Part shown: in pieces, positions 1 to 7,084 of the stretch | Layout: the number at the start of each line of letters is the position of its first letter | How positions within the stretch are numbered: position 1 is the first letter of the stretch | Source: an uncultured bacterium | GTDB lineage: Bacteria > Verrucomicrobiota > Kiritimatiellia > RFP12 > CAIWXQ01 | Length of the DNA stretch: 43,188 nt | Direction: 5' to 3' | Assembly: GCA_903916675.1 (NCBI GenBank) | Contig: CAIWXQ010000035.1 | Span: 1 to 43,188, forward strand | Notes under the pieces: model-generated | Databases searched by the model: none | The model's input: the letters and a program-made list of their open reading frames with translations, nothing else | What the model was told of the DNA's origin: nothing | Made by a program: the position numbers and the translations under genes

Positions 1-235
1 GCCGCGCCTGAAAGACCAGCGGCCGACGCGTGCGTCTGGTTCCCACCGCTCCGGCTCCGGAATACCTACGCCTGCACTGTGGGCCCCATCCGCACGCGTC
101 CGCCTTCGTCAATGATGAAGCCCGCGCTGTGCGCGGCACGTCTCGCGAGACGTGTGCGGTAGTGTTGCCTGGGAGCGCGGGCGTCCCGCCCGCTTCGATC
201 ACCAGTTGACACGAGACAAAGAACGAAAGTAACCT
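1..235 (+). repeat. GC-rich palindromic repeat, copy A (left-truncated by window)
   Basis: First visible copy of a dispersed repeat. It contains an 18-bp perfect palindrome CACGTCTCGCGAGACGTG at 137-154 and, 22 bp further on, the hairpin GCGGGCGTCCCGCCCGC at 177-193. Positions 1-20 and 96-193 match 918-937 and 1016-1113 closely. After the hairpin, the stretch from about 194 to 235 instead matches copy E near 2950-2990. A GTTGGGC heptamer lies at 249-255, just before the first gene. I infer a mobile or REP-like intergenic element; no protein is encoded. Confidence 0.8.
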
Positions 236-271
236 TGTCCGAAATCGCGTTGGGCAAGAAAGAGAAAGCAC

Positions 272-805
272 ATGGATAATTCTGAACCAAAACCAAACGG
301 TGCGGCCTTGTTCGTACTCGGCATCCTCTCCGCAATTTTTGGCCCATTCACGGCAATACCAGGGCTGATCATGAGCAAGAGATTTCGCCCGTTCACAGCA
401 ACGGCTGCAACGGGTTACTTCCTGTGCTGGTTCTTTCTAGTTTTCACGCTCTTCGTGATCGTCTCATTCGCACTGCTCACTACTTGTAGAGGCGTAAAAA
501 TGCAGCAAATAATCAAGACACACGAAGAAGCGCAACTAAACCGTCGGGCAATCGACGAAGTAAGTTTGTTAAATTGGTGCGCGAAGATGCCGCGAGAGAA
601 ACCGGACTTTTACAAAGTCGTATTGGGTGAATTCGTTTTTTCTGTATCAAACCATGAAATCGGACTGGACGCTTTCGGCACAACAACAGAATACAGTTCG
701 CCGGTTCGGGCGAAGGGTTTCTATGTGATCCCGCCAGGAATATGGGTGGACACTCCAGAGGAAGTTATACGGAGCGTGAAACCACTGCGAATGCAAAAGA
801 AATAA
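272..805 (+). CDS. hypothetical membrane protein (177 aa)
   Basis: No family recognised. The N-terminal third has two hydrophobic stretches, about residues 10-33 (AALFVLGILSAIFGPF) and 45-70 (ATGYFLCWFFLVFTLFVIVS). The first resembles the Gly/Pro-rich hairpin of DUF4190-like small membrane proteins. The remaining ~100 residues are soluble, with a Lys/Glu-rich helix followed by a probable beta-rich tail. The start ATG follows a purine-rich AAGAAAGAGAAAG leader. Base composition is visibly more AT-rich than the housekeeping genes downstream, as in the next three genes. It lies between repeat copies A and B, in the same orientation as its neighbours. Probably a foreign or cassette-borne gene; function unknown. 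Confidence 0.65.
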   Translation: MDNSEPKPNGAALFVLGILSAIFGPFTAIPGLIMSKRFRPFTATAATGYFLCWFFLVFTLFVIVSFALLTTCRGVKMQQIIKTHEEAQLNRRAIDEVSLLNWCAKMPREKPDFYKVVLGEFVFSVSNHEIGLDAFGTTTEYSSPVRAKGFYVIPPGIWVDTPEEVIRSVKPLRMQKK

Positions 806-1244
806 GGACGGAACAAGCCACTTAAACGCTACCCCCCCCCGGCGCGGCAACCTTGCGCAAAGCCGCTCGGGACCTCTCCGCAGGCTTCGCTCACCCGCGC
901 GTCTTTGCGCTGCGGGCGCCGCGCCTGAAAGACCACCGGCCGGCGCATGATTCTGGTCCCGGCCGCCTTCGGGCAGCGGCATACCGCTCGCCCGCGCGTC
1001 CGTCCCCATCATCCCGCGCCCGCCTCCGTCAATGATGAAGCCCGCGCTGTGCGCGGCACGTCTCACGAGACGTGTGCGGTAGTGTTGCCTGGGAGCGCGG
1101 GCGTCCCGCCCGCTTCTTGCGCGCCACGTTCTTGACACCCGCCACGGCAGGAGCGTACCGTTGTCACGAAAGCGATCCTGTGTGATTGCGAATCGGAAAC
1201 CCGGAAAGTCCGATTGGCGACTGATATAACGTTGGGTCTATAAA
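806..1244 (+). repeat. Intergenic stretch with repeat copy B
   Basis: This 439-bp gap carries no convincing gene. It has a run of nine C at 832-840. Repeat copy B begins near 918 with GCCGCGCCTGAAAGACCA, the same start as copy A. It includes the palindrome variant CACGTCTCACGAGACGTG (1057-1074, centre mutated) and the hairpin GCGGGCGTCCCGCCCGC (1097-1113). Positions 1131-1230 match 2379-2473 of copy D (GACACCCGCCAC, then GTACCGTTGTCACGAAA, then ATATAACGTT). This shows that the repeat unit includes a ~100-bp conserved leader directly ahead of each small gene. Confidence 0.8.
1231..1238 (+). other. Integron core-site-like octamer GTTGGGTC
   Basis: GTTGGGTC fits the integron attC right-hand consensus GTTRRRY and sits 7 nt before the ATG at 1245. 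Its exact reverse complement GACCCAAC is at 1471-1478, spanning the stop codon of the same gene. In integron cassettes the first bases (TTRRRY) are complementary to the start of the cassette's own attC (RYYYAA), which is what is seen here. No integrase is visible, so this is suggestive only. Confidence 0.4.
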
Positions 1245-1472
1245 ATGAAAACCATGATCCTCATCATAAAATGGCTTTTGGCGGTGGTTTTCTTCAGTAT
1301 CGGGCCGATATGCATCCTCTGGGGTGTCTTCTGCCTCTTCGGTGGTCCTGATCCAGGAGCCGGATCAGGACATGATGGGCCAAAGTTCTGTGCCATCTTC
1401 ACTACAATAGGTATAGCAACGATCCTTGCAGGTCTGGGCATTTTGACCTTTGGAAGAGAAAAGAAAAGATGA
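1245..1472 (+). CDS. small two-helix membrane protein (75 aa)
   Basis: Unrecognised 75-residue protein. Helix 1 spans about residues 4-30 (ILIIKWLLAVVFFSIGPICI onward) and helix 2 about 48-66. They are joined by a Gly/Asp/Pro loop with a GPDPGAGSGHDGP stretch, and a short basic tail (GREKKR) follows. The ATG has no clear Shine-Dalgarno sequence and lies only 7 nt after GTTGGGTC. The stop codon overlaps the inverted octamer GACCCAAC. The small size, AT-richer composition and inverted flanks are what an integron-type cassette would look like. Function unknown. Confidence 0.6.
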   Translation: MKTMILIIKWLLAVVFFSIGPICILWGVFCLFGGPDPGAGSGHDGPKFCAIFTTIGIATILAGLGILTFGREKKR

Positions 1473-1495
1473 CCCAACAAACGGCTGCTGCCTCG
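1471..1495 (+). other. attC-like left end
   Basis: GACCCAACAAACGGCTGC begins at the stop codon of the 75-aa gene. It resembles the left end of many integron attC sites, where RYYYAAC is followed by AAACG or similar and GC-rich pairing bases. A matching GTTGGGY right end was not found before the next gene at 1717, so a complete attC is not demonstrated; repeat copy C may interrupt it. Confidence 0.35.
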
Positions 1496-1589
1496 CCGAC
1501 CGTGGACAGATAGAAAGTTGATGGACCAATCACGGCGAGACAGAGCCGTGTTGTCCCACACTCGCCCTTCTGATGAAAACCGGCGCCCA

Positions 1590-1716
1590 CGCTGCCGGCC
1601 TCGCGAGGGCAGTGGGCATCGCTCCCCGTGAACGCGGGCGTCCCGCCCGCACACAACCTTGACACCCGCCACCTGGATACGTACCGTTAACACCAAGAAA
1701 CCCAGAAGATATAACC
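1590..1716 (+). repeat. GC-rich palindromic repeat, copy C
   Basis: This diverged copy has the imperfect palindrome CTGCCGGCCTCGCGAGGGCAG near 1597, the hairpin GCGGGCGTCCCGCCCGC at 1634-1650, and the following leader CACACAACCTTGACACCCGCCAC, also present in copy D near 2369. The leader ends with GATATAACC immediately before the ATG at 1717, a shortened form of the leader in copies B and D. Confidence 0.75.
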
Positions 1717-2283
1717 ATGACAAAGCGATCCCTACTGATATGCCTTGGCCTGGTAGTACTGTTCCTGCAAACCGGGTGTTTTTCAATTTCCGAAAGGACC
1801 GACCCCGGTTGGTTAAGCAAAGACGTCAACTACTACCGCGGAACGCATTTTGATTACTGGATCTTGAATAGCGAGGGCGCCACCACTGTTGGCACAGTCG
1901 TTTGCCTGATCGATCTGCCATTTTCTTTTGCGCTCGACACCATACTGGTGCCTTTTGATTTTACGAGGGACGAGTTGAACCGACCTGCACCCGAATGTGC
2001 GACAGACACAATCAAATACGCGGCCATGAGTGGCGACTTGGAAAAGATCAAGACACTGGTCAAAGACAAGCCGGATCTGGTTTTCAGCAAAGACGAACAG
2101 CAGAATACGCCTTTACATTGGGCAGCCTTGGATAACAAGAAAGACGTGGTGGTTTTCCTGTTGGCCAATAACGCCGAAATTAATGCCAAGAATGTCGCAG
2201 GCTGGGCGCCTTTGCACATGGCACTGCACAACGGGCATAACGAAGTGGCGAATATCCTGCGCCAACATGGCGGTCACGAATAA
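1717..2283 (+). CDS. YceK/YidQ-type lipoprotein fused to ankyrin repeats
   Basis: Predicted lipoprotein of 188 residues. A short basic N-terminus and hydrophobic core lead to the lipobox LQTGC (Cys21). Residues ~22-88 match the YceK/YidQ small-lipoprotein pattern: Tyr-X-Gly-Thr near YYRGTHFDYW, a central IDLPFSFALDT, then LVPFDF. From about residue 95 there are about three ankyrin repeats (IKYAAMSGDLEKIKTLV, TPLHWAALDNKKDVVVFLL, APLHMALHNGHNEVANIL), the last ending at the C-terminus. The fusion would place a protein-binding ankyrin stack on a membrane-tethered YceK module in the periplasm. YceK function itself is unknown. It lies between repeat copies C and D and shares the AT-richer composition of its neighbours. 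Confidence 0.85.
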   Translation: MTKRSLLICLGLVVLFLQTGCFSISERTDPGWLSKDVNYYRGTHFDYWILNSEGATTVGTVVCLIDLPFSFALDTILVPFDFTRDELNRPAPECATDTIKYAAMSGDLEKIKTLVKDKPDLVFSKDEQQNTPLHWAALDNKKDVVVFLLANNAEINAKNVAGWAPLHMALHNGHNEVANILRQHGGHE

Positions 2284-2287
2284 TTAG

Positions 2288-2498
2288 ACACCGCCGGCCT
2301 CGCGAGGCCGGTGTGGTATCTCCACCTGGGAGCGCGGGCGTCCCGCCCGCTTCTTGCGTAACCCGCACACAACCTTGACACCCGCCACGCAGGAACGTAC
2401 CGTTGTCACGAAACGCAATCCTGTGTGATTGCGAATCGTAGACCCAGAATATCCGATTGGCGGACGATATAACGTTCGCATAACGAAAACGGAGAAAC
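2288..2498 (+). repeat. GC-rich palindromic repeat, copy D
   Basis: It starts 5 nt after the ankyrin gene with the perfect 18-bp palindrome CCGGCCTCGCGAGGCCGG (2294-2311), flanked by ACACC and TGTG. The hairpin GCGGGCGTCCCGCCCGC follows at 2334-2350. The leader from 2379 to 2473 matches copy B closely. Where copy B has AACGTTGGGT, this copy reads AACGTTCGCA (2472-2481), so the core-like heptamer is not conserved. The first palindrome may also serve as a transcription terminator for the ankyrin gene. Confidence 0.8.
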
Positions 2499-2801
2499 AT
2501 GAGAAACGAAGTTGCCATAGCGATATGTTTGCTGACTTTGCTTGCCGGGTGCAACAGATCGGATCCTACATCACAAGCATGCGCAATCCGATACACAGTG
2601 CAGGTTGAGCCATTGCTGGGCGGACGCGCCATGACCTACCACATCACTGATCACGCCAAGAACAAGTTGTATCTGTATGGTTCGGCGCAGTCGAATCTCG
2701 TACTCCTTCAAACAGTCGATCTGTCATTGGCAGGACAGGACACAATCGACATTGTCAGCCCAAAAAGAGAAGTCCACGCGACCTCAGCCACTCGACAATG
2801 A
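2499..2801 (+). CDS. small predicted lipoprotein (100 aa)
   Basis: Unrecognised. It begins with a lipoprotein signal, MRNEVAIAICLLTLLAGC, so Cys18 would be lipidated. The mature ~80 residues look beta-rich, with alternating hydrophobics (YTVQVEPLL, KLYLYGSAQSNLVLLQTVDLSL). No catalytic motif is visible. GGAGAAAC just upstream is a reasonable ribosome binding site. Last member of the low-GC gene/repeat alternation and in the same orientation. Likely an envelope protein of unknown role. Confidence 0.6.
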   Translation: MRNEVAIAICLLTLLAGCNRSDPTSQACAIRYTVQVEPLLGGRAMTYHITDHAKNKLYLYGSAQSNLVLLQTVDLSLAGQDTIDIVSPKREVHATSATRQ

Positions 2802-2889
2802 GAACCAGCATTCCTAACACGGTTGTGCACGTCTTTCGTCGCTAATCGTGTTGAGATTCGTGAAAATTGCGAACCAAGCGATGCTCCAG

Positions 2890-3090
2890 CGGCAGCAGAC
2901 GTCTCGCGAGACGTGTGCGGTAGTGTTGCCTGTGAGCGCGGGCACCCGCATCGATCACCAGTTGACACGCGACAAAGAACGGAAGTAAGATTTCACCGTT
3001 GTCCTCCGACACGTATTGCGAACAAAGTGCCGGGTAAAATGCAGGAAGTCCGAAATCACGTTGGCAAGGGCAAGGTGCGGGTGCTGCCAA
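2890..3090 (+). repeat. GC-rich palindromic repeat, copy E (degenerate)
   Basis: It has the perfect palindrome ACGTCTCGCGAGACGT (2899-2914) and the 22-bp linker, but the second hairpin has decayed to GCGCGGGCACCCGC. The following leader (GATCACCAGTTGACACG, then GACAAAGAACGGAAGTAA) matches copy A near 197-233, and 3048-3069 again matches CCGAAATC-CGTTGG of copy A. No convincing gene follows this copy. An open frame at 2823-3146 runs through the repeat and is not believed. Confidence 0.75.
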
Positions 3091-3500
3091 CGACGGCGGG
3101 GACGTACCGCGGGGCCTGGGGATCAATTCTGAATTCTGAATCCTGAATTCTCGGCGCGATGCAACGAAGTAAAATCGCGCCCGCGCCGCGGCAATCAGGA
3201 TCGACACGATGAAAAATAGACACGAAACACCGGTCACAACGCCGCAATTTGGCTGTAACTCGTTGATGCACGGTCAGATGCGAAAAATCATGTCCGGAGG
3301 TGAGGCCTGTTTTGTGTCTATTTCTGTCTAATTCTGTCTAAATCAGGGCAAACGCATCTTGTTGTTGAGCGAACTTGTTGTGAGCGTGGCGAACCAGTCG
3401 AACGGACCGCGATACCCAGAATATCGGCTGAAAAGGCCATGTAACAAAAAGAACGGGCGCAATGGCGCTGAATTATATACAAGTGCTTGCTGAACAAATA
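3091..3500. other. Intergenic DNA with small repeats, no gene seen
   Basis: No credible coding region. It contains a TCTGAAT/CCTGAATTC tandem near 3125-3150. A 10-bp direct repeat has TGTCTA at 3315-3320, 3325-3330 and 3335-3340. A 10-bp inverted pair is AAATAGACAC (3214-3223) and GTGTCTATTT (3314-3323). These look like degenerate intergenic repeat remnants rather than regulatory sites. Confidence 0.55.
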
Positions 3501-3564
3501 GTTACGCTAAATGTAACAGCTGCACAAATCTCAAAAAGCGTTACATTTTGTTACATTTTGTAAC
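3501..3564 (+). promoter_or_regulatory. Cluster of GTTAC/GTAAC inverted and direct repeats (candidate operator)
   Basis: The stretch holds GTTAC (3501-3505) paired with GTAAC (3513-3517), then GTTACATTTT at 3540-3549, then the near-perfect palindrome GTTACATTTTGTAAC at 3550-3564, whose 6-bp arms GTTACA and TGTAAC flank TTT. Consecutive half-sites are ten bases apart, so they lie on one DNA face. The AT-rich cluster sits 70-135 bp before the preferred start of the secreted glycosidase gene. I infer a binding site for a sugar-responsive repressor; no regulator gene is adjacent. Confidence 0.5.
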
Positions 3565-3635
3565 ATGCGTTCAACTTGAACCGGTGCATGCTCATCTTGC
3601 CTCCCTCACGCAAAGCGCTTACTTTGTTCAGCCAC

Positions 3636-5585
3636 ATGGGCTGGTGTGAATACAAGCGAGTCAATTGCTGGCGTACTGCATGCGCTCTGGCGCTTCTTGC
3701 ACTGCTTCCGGCCGTTTCGCCAGTTGCGCGGGCAGGTACTGGCGACGATGACCGCTTTCTTGACGACCTCGAGCGGGCCGGTTTCGCCTTGTTTCGCGAC
3801 GAGGCGCATTCCGTCACTGGGCTGATCCCGGATGCGGTCCACGCGGACGCCTCCGGCCATGGCAACGTGGCGAACGTGGCAGGCAGTGGTTTTGCGCTGG
3901 CAGCCTTCTGCGTGGCGGACGAACGCGGCTGGCTGGCGCACACGCAGGCCGTGGCGCGCGTGCGGCAGATGCTGCGCTTCCTGGCCGAGCAGGCACCGCA
4001 CGAGCACGGATTTTTCTACCATTTTCTCGACCTCTCCACCGGGGCACGCACCTGGGAGAGCGAGGCGTCGAGCATCGATACCGCGCTGGTCCTCTGCGGT
4101 GCGCTCACGGCCCGCCAGCAGTTCGACGACCCGGAAATTCGCTGCCTGGCCACCCGGCTGTACGAGCGCGTGGACTGGAACTGGATGCGCAACAACCGGC
4201 CGACGCTCTGCCTGGGGTGGTCGCCCGGGAACGGCTTCTCGCGCTACCGCTGGGAGGGATACGCGGAGCACATGGCCATGTATCTGCTCGGGCTCGGTTC
4301 GCCCACGCACCCGCTGCCCGCCGCCAGTTGGTCAGCCTGGCGCCGCGAGCCGCTGGGCGTCTGGGCGGGACTGACGTTCATCGAGTGCCCGCCGCTGTTC
4401 GCGCACCAGTACGCGCATGCCTTCGTGGACTTCCGCGGACAGCGCGATGACTTTGCCGACTACTGGCGCAACTCGGTCTTTGCCACGCTGGCGCAGCGGC
4501 AGCTCTGCGCCGAAATGGGGGCGGAGTTTACGGGATTCTCGAACAACCTCTGGGGAATCACGGCCTCGCAGGCCGTAGACGGCTACAAAGCCTGGGGACT
4601 CCCCCCGCGTACCGCGTTCTCGAATGCGCTCGACGGCACGCTGGCGCCCAGCGCTGCGGGCGGCTCCCTTCCGTTTGCGCCGCGCGAGTGCCTTGATGCG
4701 CTGCGAACCATGCGGGCATGGGAAAACGGACGGCTCTGGCGCGCCTACGGCTTTGTCAACGCCTTCAATCCGCACACCGGCTGGGTGGCAAACGACGCGC
4801 TGGCGATTGACACGGGGATCACGCTGCTCATGGCCGAGAATTTTCGCAGCGGGTTGATCTGGAGGCTCTTTATGCGCAACCCGGAGGTGCGCGAGGCCAT
4901 GGCACACGCCGGTTTCCGAAAGGGGGCGCCTGCGCCGCTGGCGGACGGTGCGCGCTACCTGCTGCCGCTGGCAGACGGCATTTCGAACAGTGTATTCAAC
5001 CTGGCCGCGCTGCAGCGCTTCGATGCGCCGCGCCGGGCCGTGGCGCGTCCAGCCGCGCTGCCGGAGGAAAAGTGGGACTGGCAGACGCTCGACGCTGACT
5101 CGCGTGAGAGCGTGTTCGATGGCGACGGTCTGGTCCGGATGCGCTTCGCCTTCGCGTGGGATGCGACCAACTTGTGGTTCCGCGCCGAGGTCACGGATCC
5201 GGACGTGCGCAGCGAATTGCCGCCGTCGCTGATCTACAAGCAGGACAGCGTGATCCTCTATGTCAACCCGGCCAACACCGCGCTGCGATGGTACGGACCG
5301 GACGACATGCAGTTCGGTTTCGCGGTCACCAACAAGACTTGGGAATGGTTCAACGGGCGCCATCTCGAATGCGCGCACACGCGGTCGACGACCAATGGCT
5401 ACTCCGTTTCCGCTGCCATCCCCTGGACGCTGCTGAATCTGATGCCGCGCGCGGGGCTGGCAATTGGTGTTTCGCCGGCGCTGAACAGCGTTTCGCATGT
5501 GGACGAGCCTACGCTGCTGCTCAACTGGCGCTGGAAAAAGCTCGGCAACGATCGTGTCCAGCTCGGGACGCTGACGCTGGAGTAA
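3636..5585 (+). CDS. secreted glucoamylase-like glycosidase with C-terminal CBM9-like domain
   Basis: Residues after a signal peptide (hydrophobic ACALALLALLPAVSPVARA) form an (alpha/alpha)6-barrel of the glycoamylase-like type (PF10091; relatives include GH144 endo-beta-1,2-glucanases). Supporting motifs are WESEASSIDTALVLCG, LGWSPGNGFSRYRWEGYAEHMAMYLLGLG, FAHQYAHAFVDFRG, FSNNLWGITASQ and GWVANDALAIDTG. From about residue 470 a separate beta domain resembles CBM9/DOMON modules (FAFAWDATNLWFRAEVTD, then AAIPWTLLNL). The substrate is probably a beta- or alpha-glucan, acting outside the inner membrane. I prefer ATG 3636 because it gives a normal-length signal peptide; TTG 3576 and ATG 3588 are in frame. 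It heads a likely unit with the binding protein and permease downstream. Confidence 0.8.
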   Translation: MGWCEYKRVNCWRTACALALLALLPAVSPVARAGTGDDDRFLDDLERAGFALFRDEAHSVTGLIPDAVHADASGHGNVANVAGSGFALAAFCVADERGWLAHTQAVARVRQMLRFLAEQAPHEHGFFYHFLDLSTGARTWESEASSIDTALVLCGALTARQQFDDPEIRCLATRLYERVDWNWMRNNRPTLCLGWSPGNGFSRYRWEGYAEHMAMYLLGLGSPTHPLPAASWSAWRREPLGVWAGLTFIECPPLFAHQYAHAFVDFRGQRDDFADYWRNSVFATLAQRQLCAEMGAEFTGFSNNLWGITASQAVDGYKAWGLPPRTAFSNALDGTLAPSAAGGSLPFAPRECLDALRTMRAWENGRLWRAYGFVNAFNPHTGWVANDALAIDTGITLLMAENFRSGLIWRLFMRNPEVREAMAHAGFRKGAPAPLADGARYLLPLADGISNSVFNLAALQRFDAPRRAVARPAALPEEKWDWQTLDADSRESVFDGDGLVRMRFAFAWDATNLWFRAEVTDPDVRSELPPSLIYKQDSVILYVNPANTALRWYGPDDMQFGFAVTNKTWEWFNGRHLECAHTRSTTNGYSVSAAIPWTLLNLMPRAGLAIGVSPALNSVSHVDEPTLLLNWRWKKLGNDRVQLGTLTLE

Positions 5586-5671
5586 ATGGCGGCGCCGCGT
5601 TGTCATTGGACGGTTCGCGTCTGCCGCGCTCGAACATTGACTCCCGTTGGCGGACGCGGCACACTCGTCGC

Positions 5672-7084
5672 ATGCGGATTTTCCTGATTGTCGCGCTGCT
5701 GCTGTCCGTGTCGTTCGTCGCGGGCTGCTCCCGGCGCGCGGACGACCGCGCGCCGGGTGGGCGGGTGATCGTCTCGTACTGGGAGAAATGGACCGGCTTC
5801 GAGCTCGACGCCATGCAGCGCGTGGCCGACGACTTCAACCGCTCGCAGGATCGCATCGAGGTGCGCATCCTGCCGGTCAGCCAGATCGACGTGAAGCTCA
5901 TGCTGGCCACCGCGGGCGGCAATCCACCGGATCTGGCCGGGCTCTGGACGTTTAGCGTGCCGGACTTTGCCGAGAAGGGGGCGCTCACGCCGATCGATGC
6001 CGCCCTGCAACGTGCCGGCATCGGCCGCGAGCGGTTTATTCCCGTCTTTTGGGACTTGTGCAGCCACCGCGGCTTTCAGTGGGCGATTCCCGTGGCGCCG
6101 GCGGCGTTGGCGCTGCACTACAACCGTGCGCTGTTCCGCGAGGCGGGGCTTGACCCGGACCGTCCGCCGCGCAGCCTGGCGGAACTGGAGTCGATGAACG
6201 AGAAGCTGACGCTGGTGGAGCTGACGCGCACGGGGCGCGTGGTGCGCCTGCCATACGCGCAATTGACGCCGGCGGAGCAGCGCAGCCACGCCTTCATGAT
6301 CGTGCGCGCAGGGCACTTGCCGCAGGAGCCGGGATGGTGGCTGGACCTGATGGGCGTCTGGTTTGGCGGTAGCCTGTTCGACGGCCGGCGCATCACGGCC
6401 GACGCGCCGGGGAATCTGGCGGCGTTTCAATGGTTCCGCGATATAACAGCCAAGTATGGCATCGAGAACCTCCGCAACTACGGTGCGACCGGCGGCAATT
6501 TCGCTTCGCCGCAGAACCCGTTCCTCAGCGGCCGTGTCGCCATGGAGTTGCAGGGGCCCTGGATGCACAACTTCATCGGCAAATACGCGCCAGATCTGGA
6601 CTGGGGCGTGGCGCCATTTCCGGCGGCCGATCCGGCGGCAGGGAAGGACACCACGCTGGTGGAATCCGACGTGCTGGTGATCCCGCGTGGCGCGCGGCAT
6701 CCAGCCGAGGCGTTCGCGTTTCTGGCCTACCTCTGCCAGCGCGAGCCGGCCGAGAAGCTCGCGCTGGGGCAGCGTAAATTCACTGCGCTGCGCGAGACGA
6801 GCCCGTCATTTTTTGCCGCACATCCGAATCCGCACATTCGCGAGTTTGTGCGGCTGGCCAGCAGCCCGAACGCGCATGCGGCACCGCGCTTGTGCATCTG
6901 GCGCGAATGTCAGGAGGAACTGCGCGTGGCCGCCGGCAATGCGCTCTGGGGGATGGCGACGCCCGAGGCGGCGCTGGCGCAGGTGCAGGAGCGCGTCGCG
7001 TGGCGGTGGGATCGGATGCAGGCGCGGTGGGAGCGCGTGGCCGAGGCACGGCGGAAGGAGTGGTTGGACCGTGAACTCCCGTGA
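5672..7084 (+). CDS. ABC transporter sugar-binding lipoprotein (family 1)
   Basis: Extracellular solute-binding protein of 470 residues. Its lipoprotein signal is MRIFLIVALLLSVSFVAGC (Cys19). The mature part follows the MalE/UgpB pattern: VIVSYWEKWTG at the start, a GGNPPDLAGLW ligand-contact segment, PVAPAALALHYNRALFREAGLD, and the late LFLSGRVAMELQGPWM-type motif (FLSGRVAMELQGPWMHNF), then AFAFLAYLC. It would capture an oligosaccharide outside the inner membrane and pass it to the permease. The ATG at 5672 is chosen because the signal peptide begins there; the frame stays open upstream but overlaps the glycosidase gene. The permease start codon overlaps its 3' end by 14 nt, implying translational coupling. 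Confidence 0.9.
   Translation: MRIFLIVALLLSVSFVAGCSRRADDRAPGGRVIVSYWEKWTGFELDAMQRVADDFNRSQDRIEVRILPVSQIDVKLMLATAGGNPPDLAGLWTFSVPDFAEKGALTPIDAALQRAGIGRERFIPVFWDLCSHRGFQWAIPVAPAALALHYNRALFREAGLDPDRPPRSLAELESMNEKLTLVELTRTGRVVRLPYAQLTPAEQRSHAFMIVRAGHLPQEPGWWLDLMGVWFGGSLFDGRRITADAPGNLAAFQWFRDITAKYGIENLRNYGATGGNFASPQNPFLSGRVAMELQGPWMHNFIGKYAPDLDWGVAPFPAADPAAGKDTTLVESDVLVIPRGARHPAEAFAFLAYLCQREPAEKLALGQRKFTALRETSPSFFAAHPNPHIREFVRLASSPNAHAAPRLCIWRECQEELRVAAGNALWGMATPEAALAQVQERVAWRWDRMQARWERVAEARRKEWLDRELP

Noticed and set aside
2823-3146. 107-codon plus-strand open frame.
   Set aside because: It runs through the degenerate repeat copy E, has no domain or ribosome site, and reads repeat-type peptides.
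3315-3340. Possible CRISPR or VNTR (TGTCTA every ten bases).
   Set aside because: Only three short units with no spacers; too small for either.
4332-5606. 424-codon minus-strand open frame.
   Set aside because: Antisense shadow of the glycosidase gene; Arg/Pro-rich composition typical of high-GC shadows.
5156-5671. Upstream extension of the sugar-binding protein frame to 5156.
   Set aside because: It overlaps the glycosidase gene, and the lipoprotein signal begins at ATG 5672.
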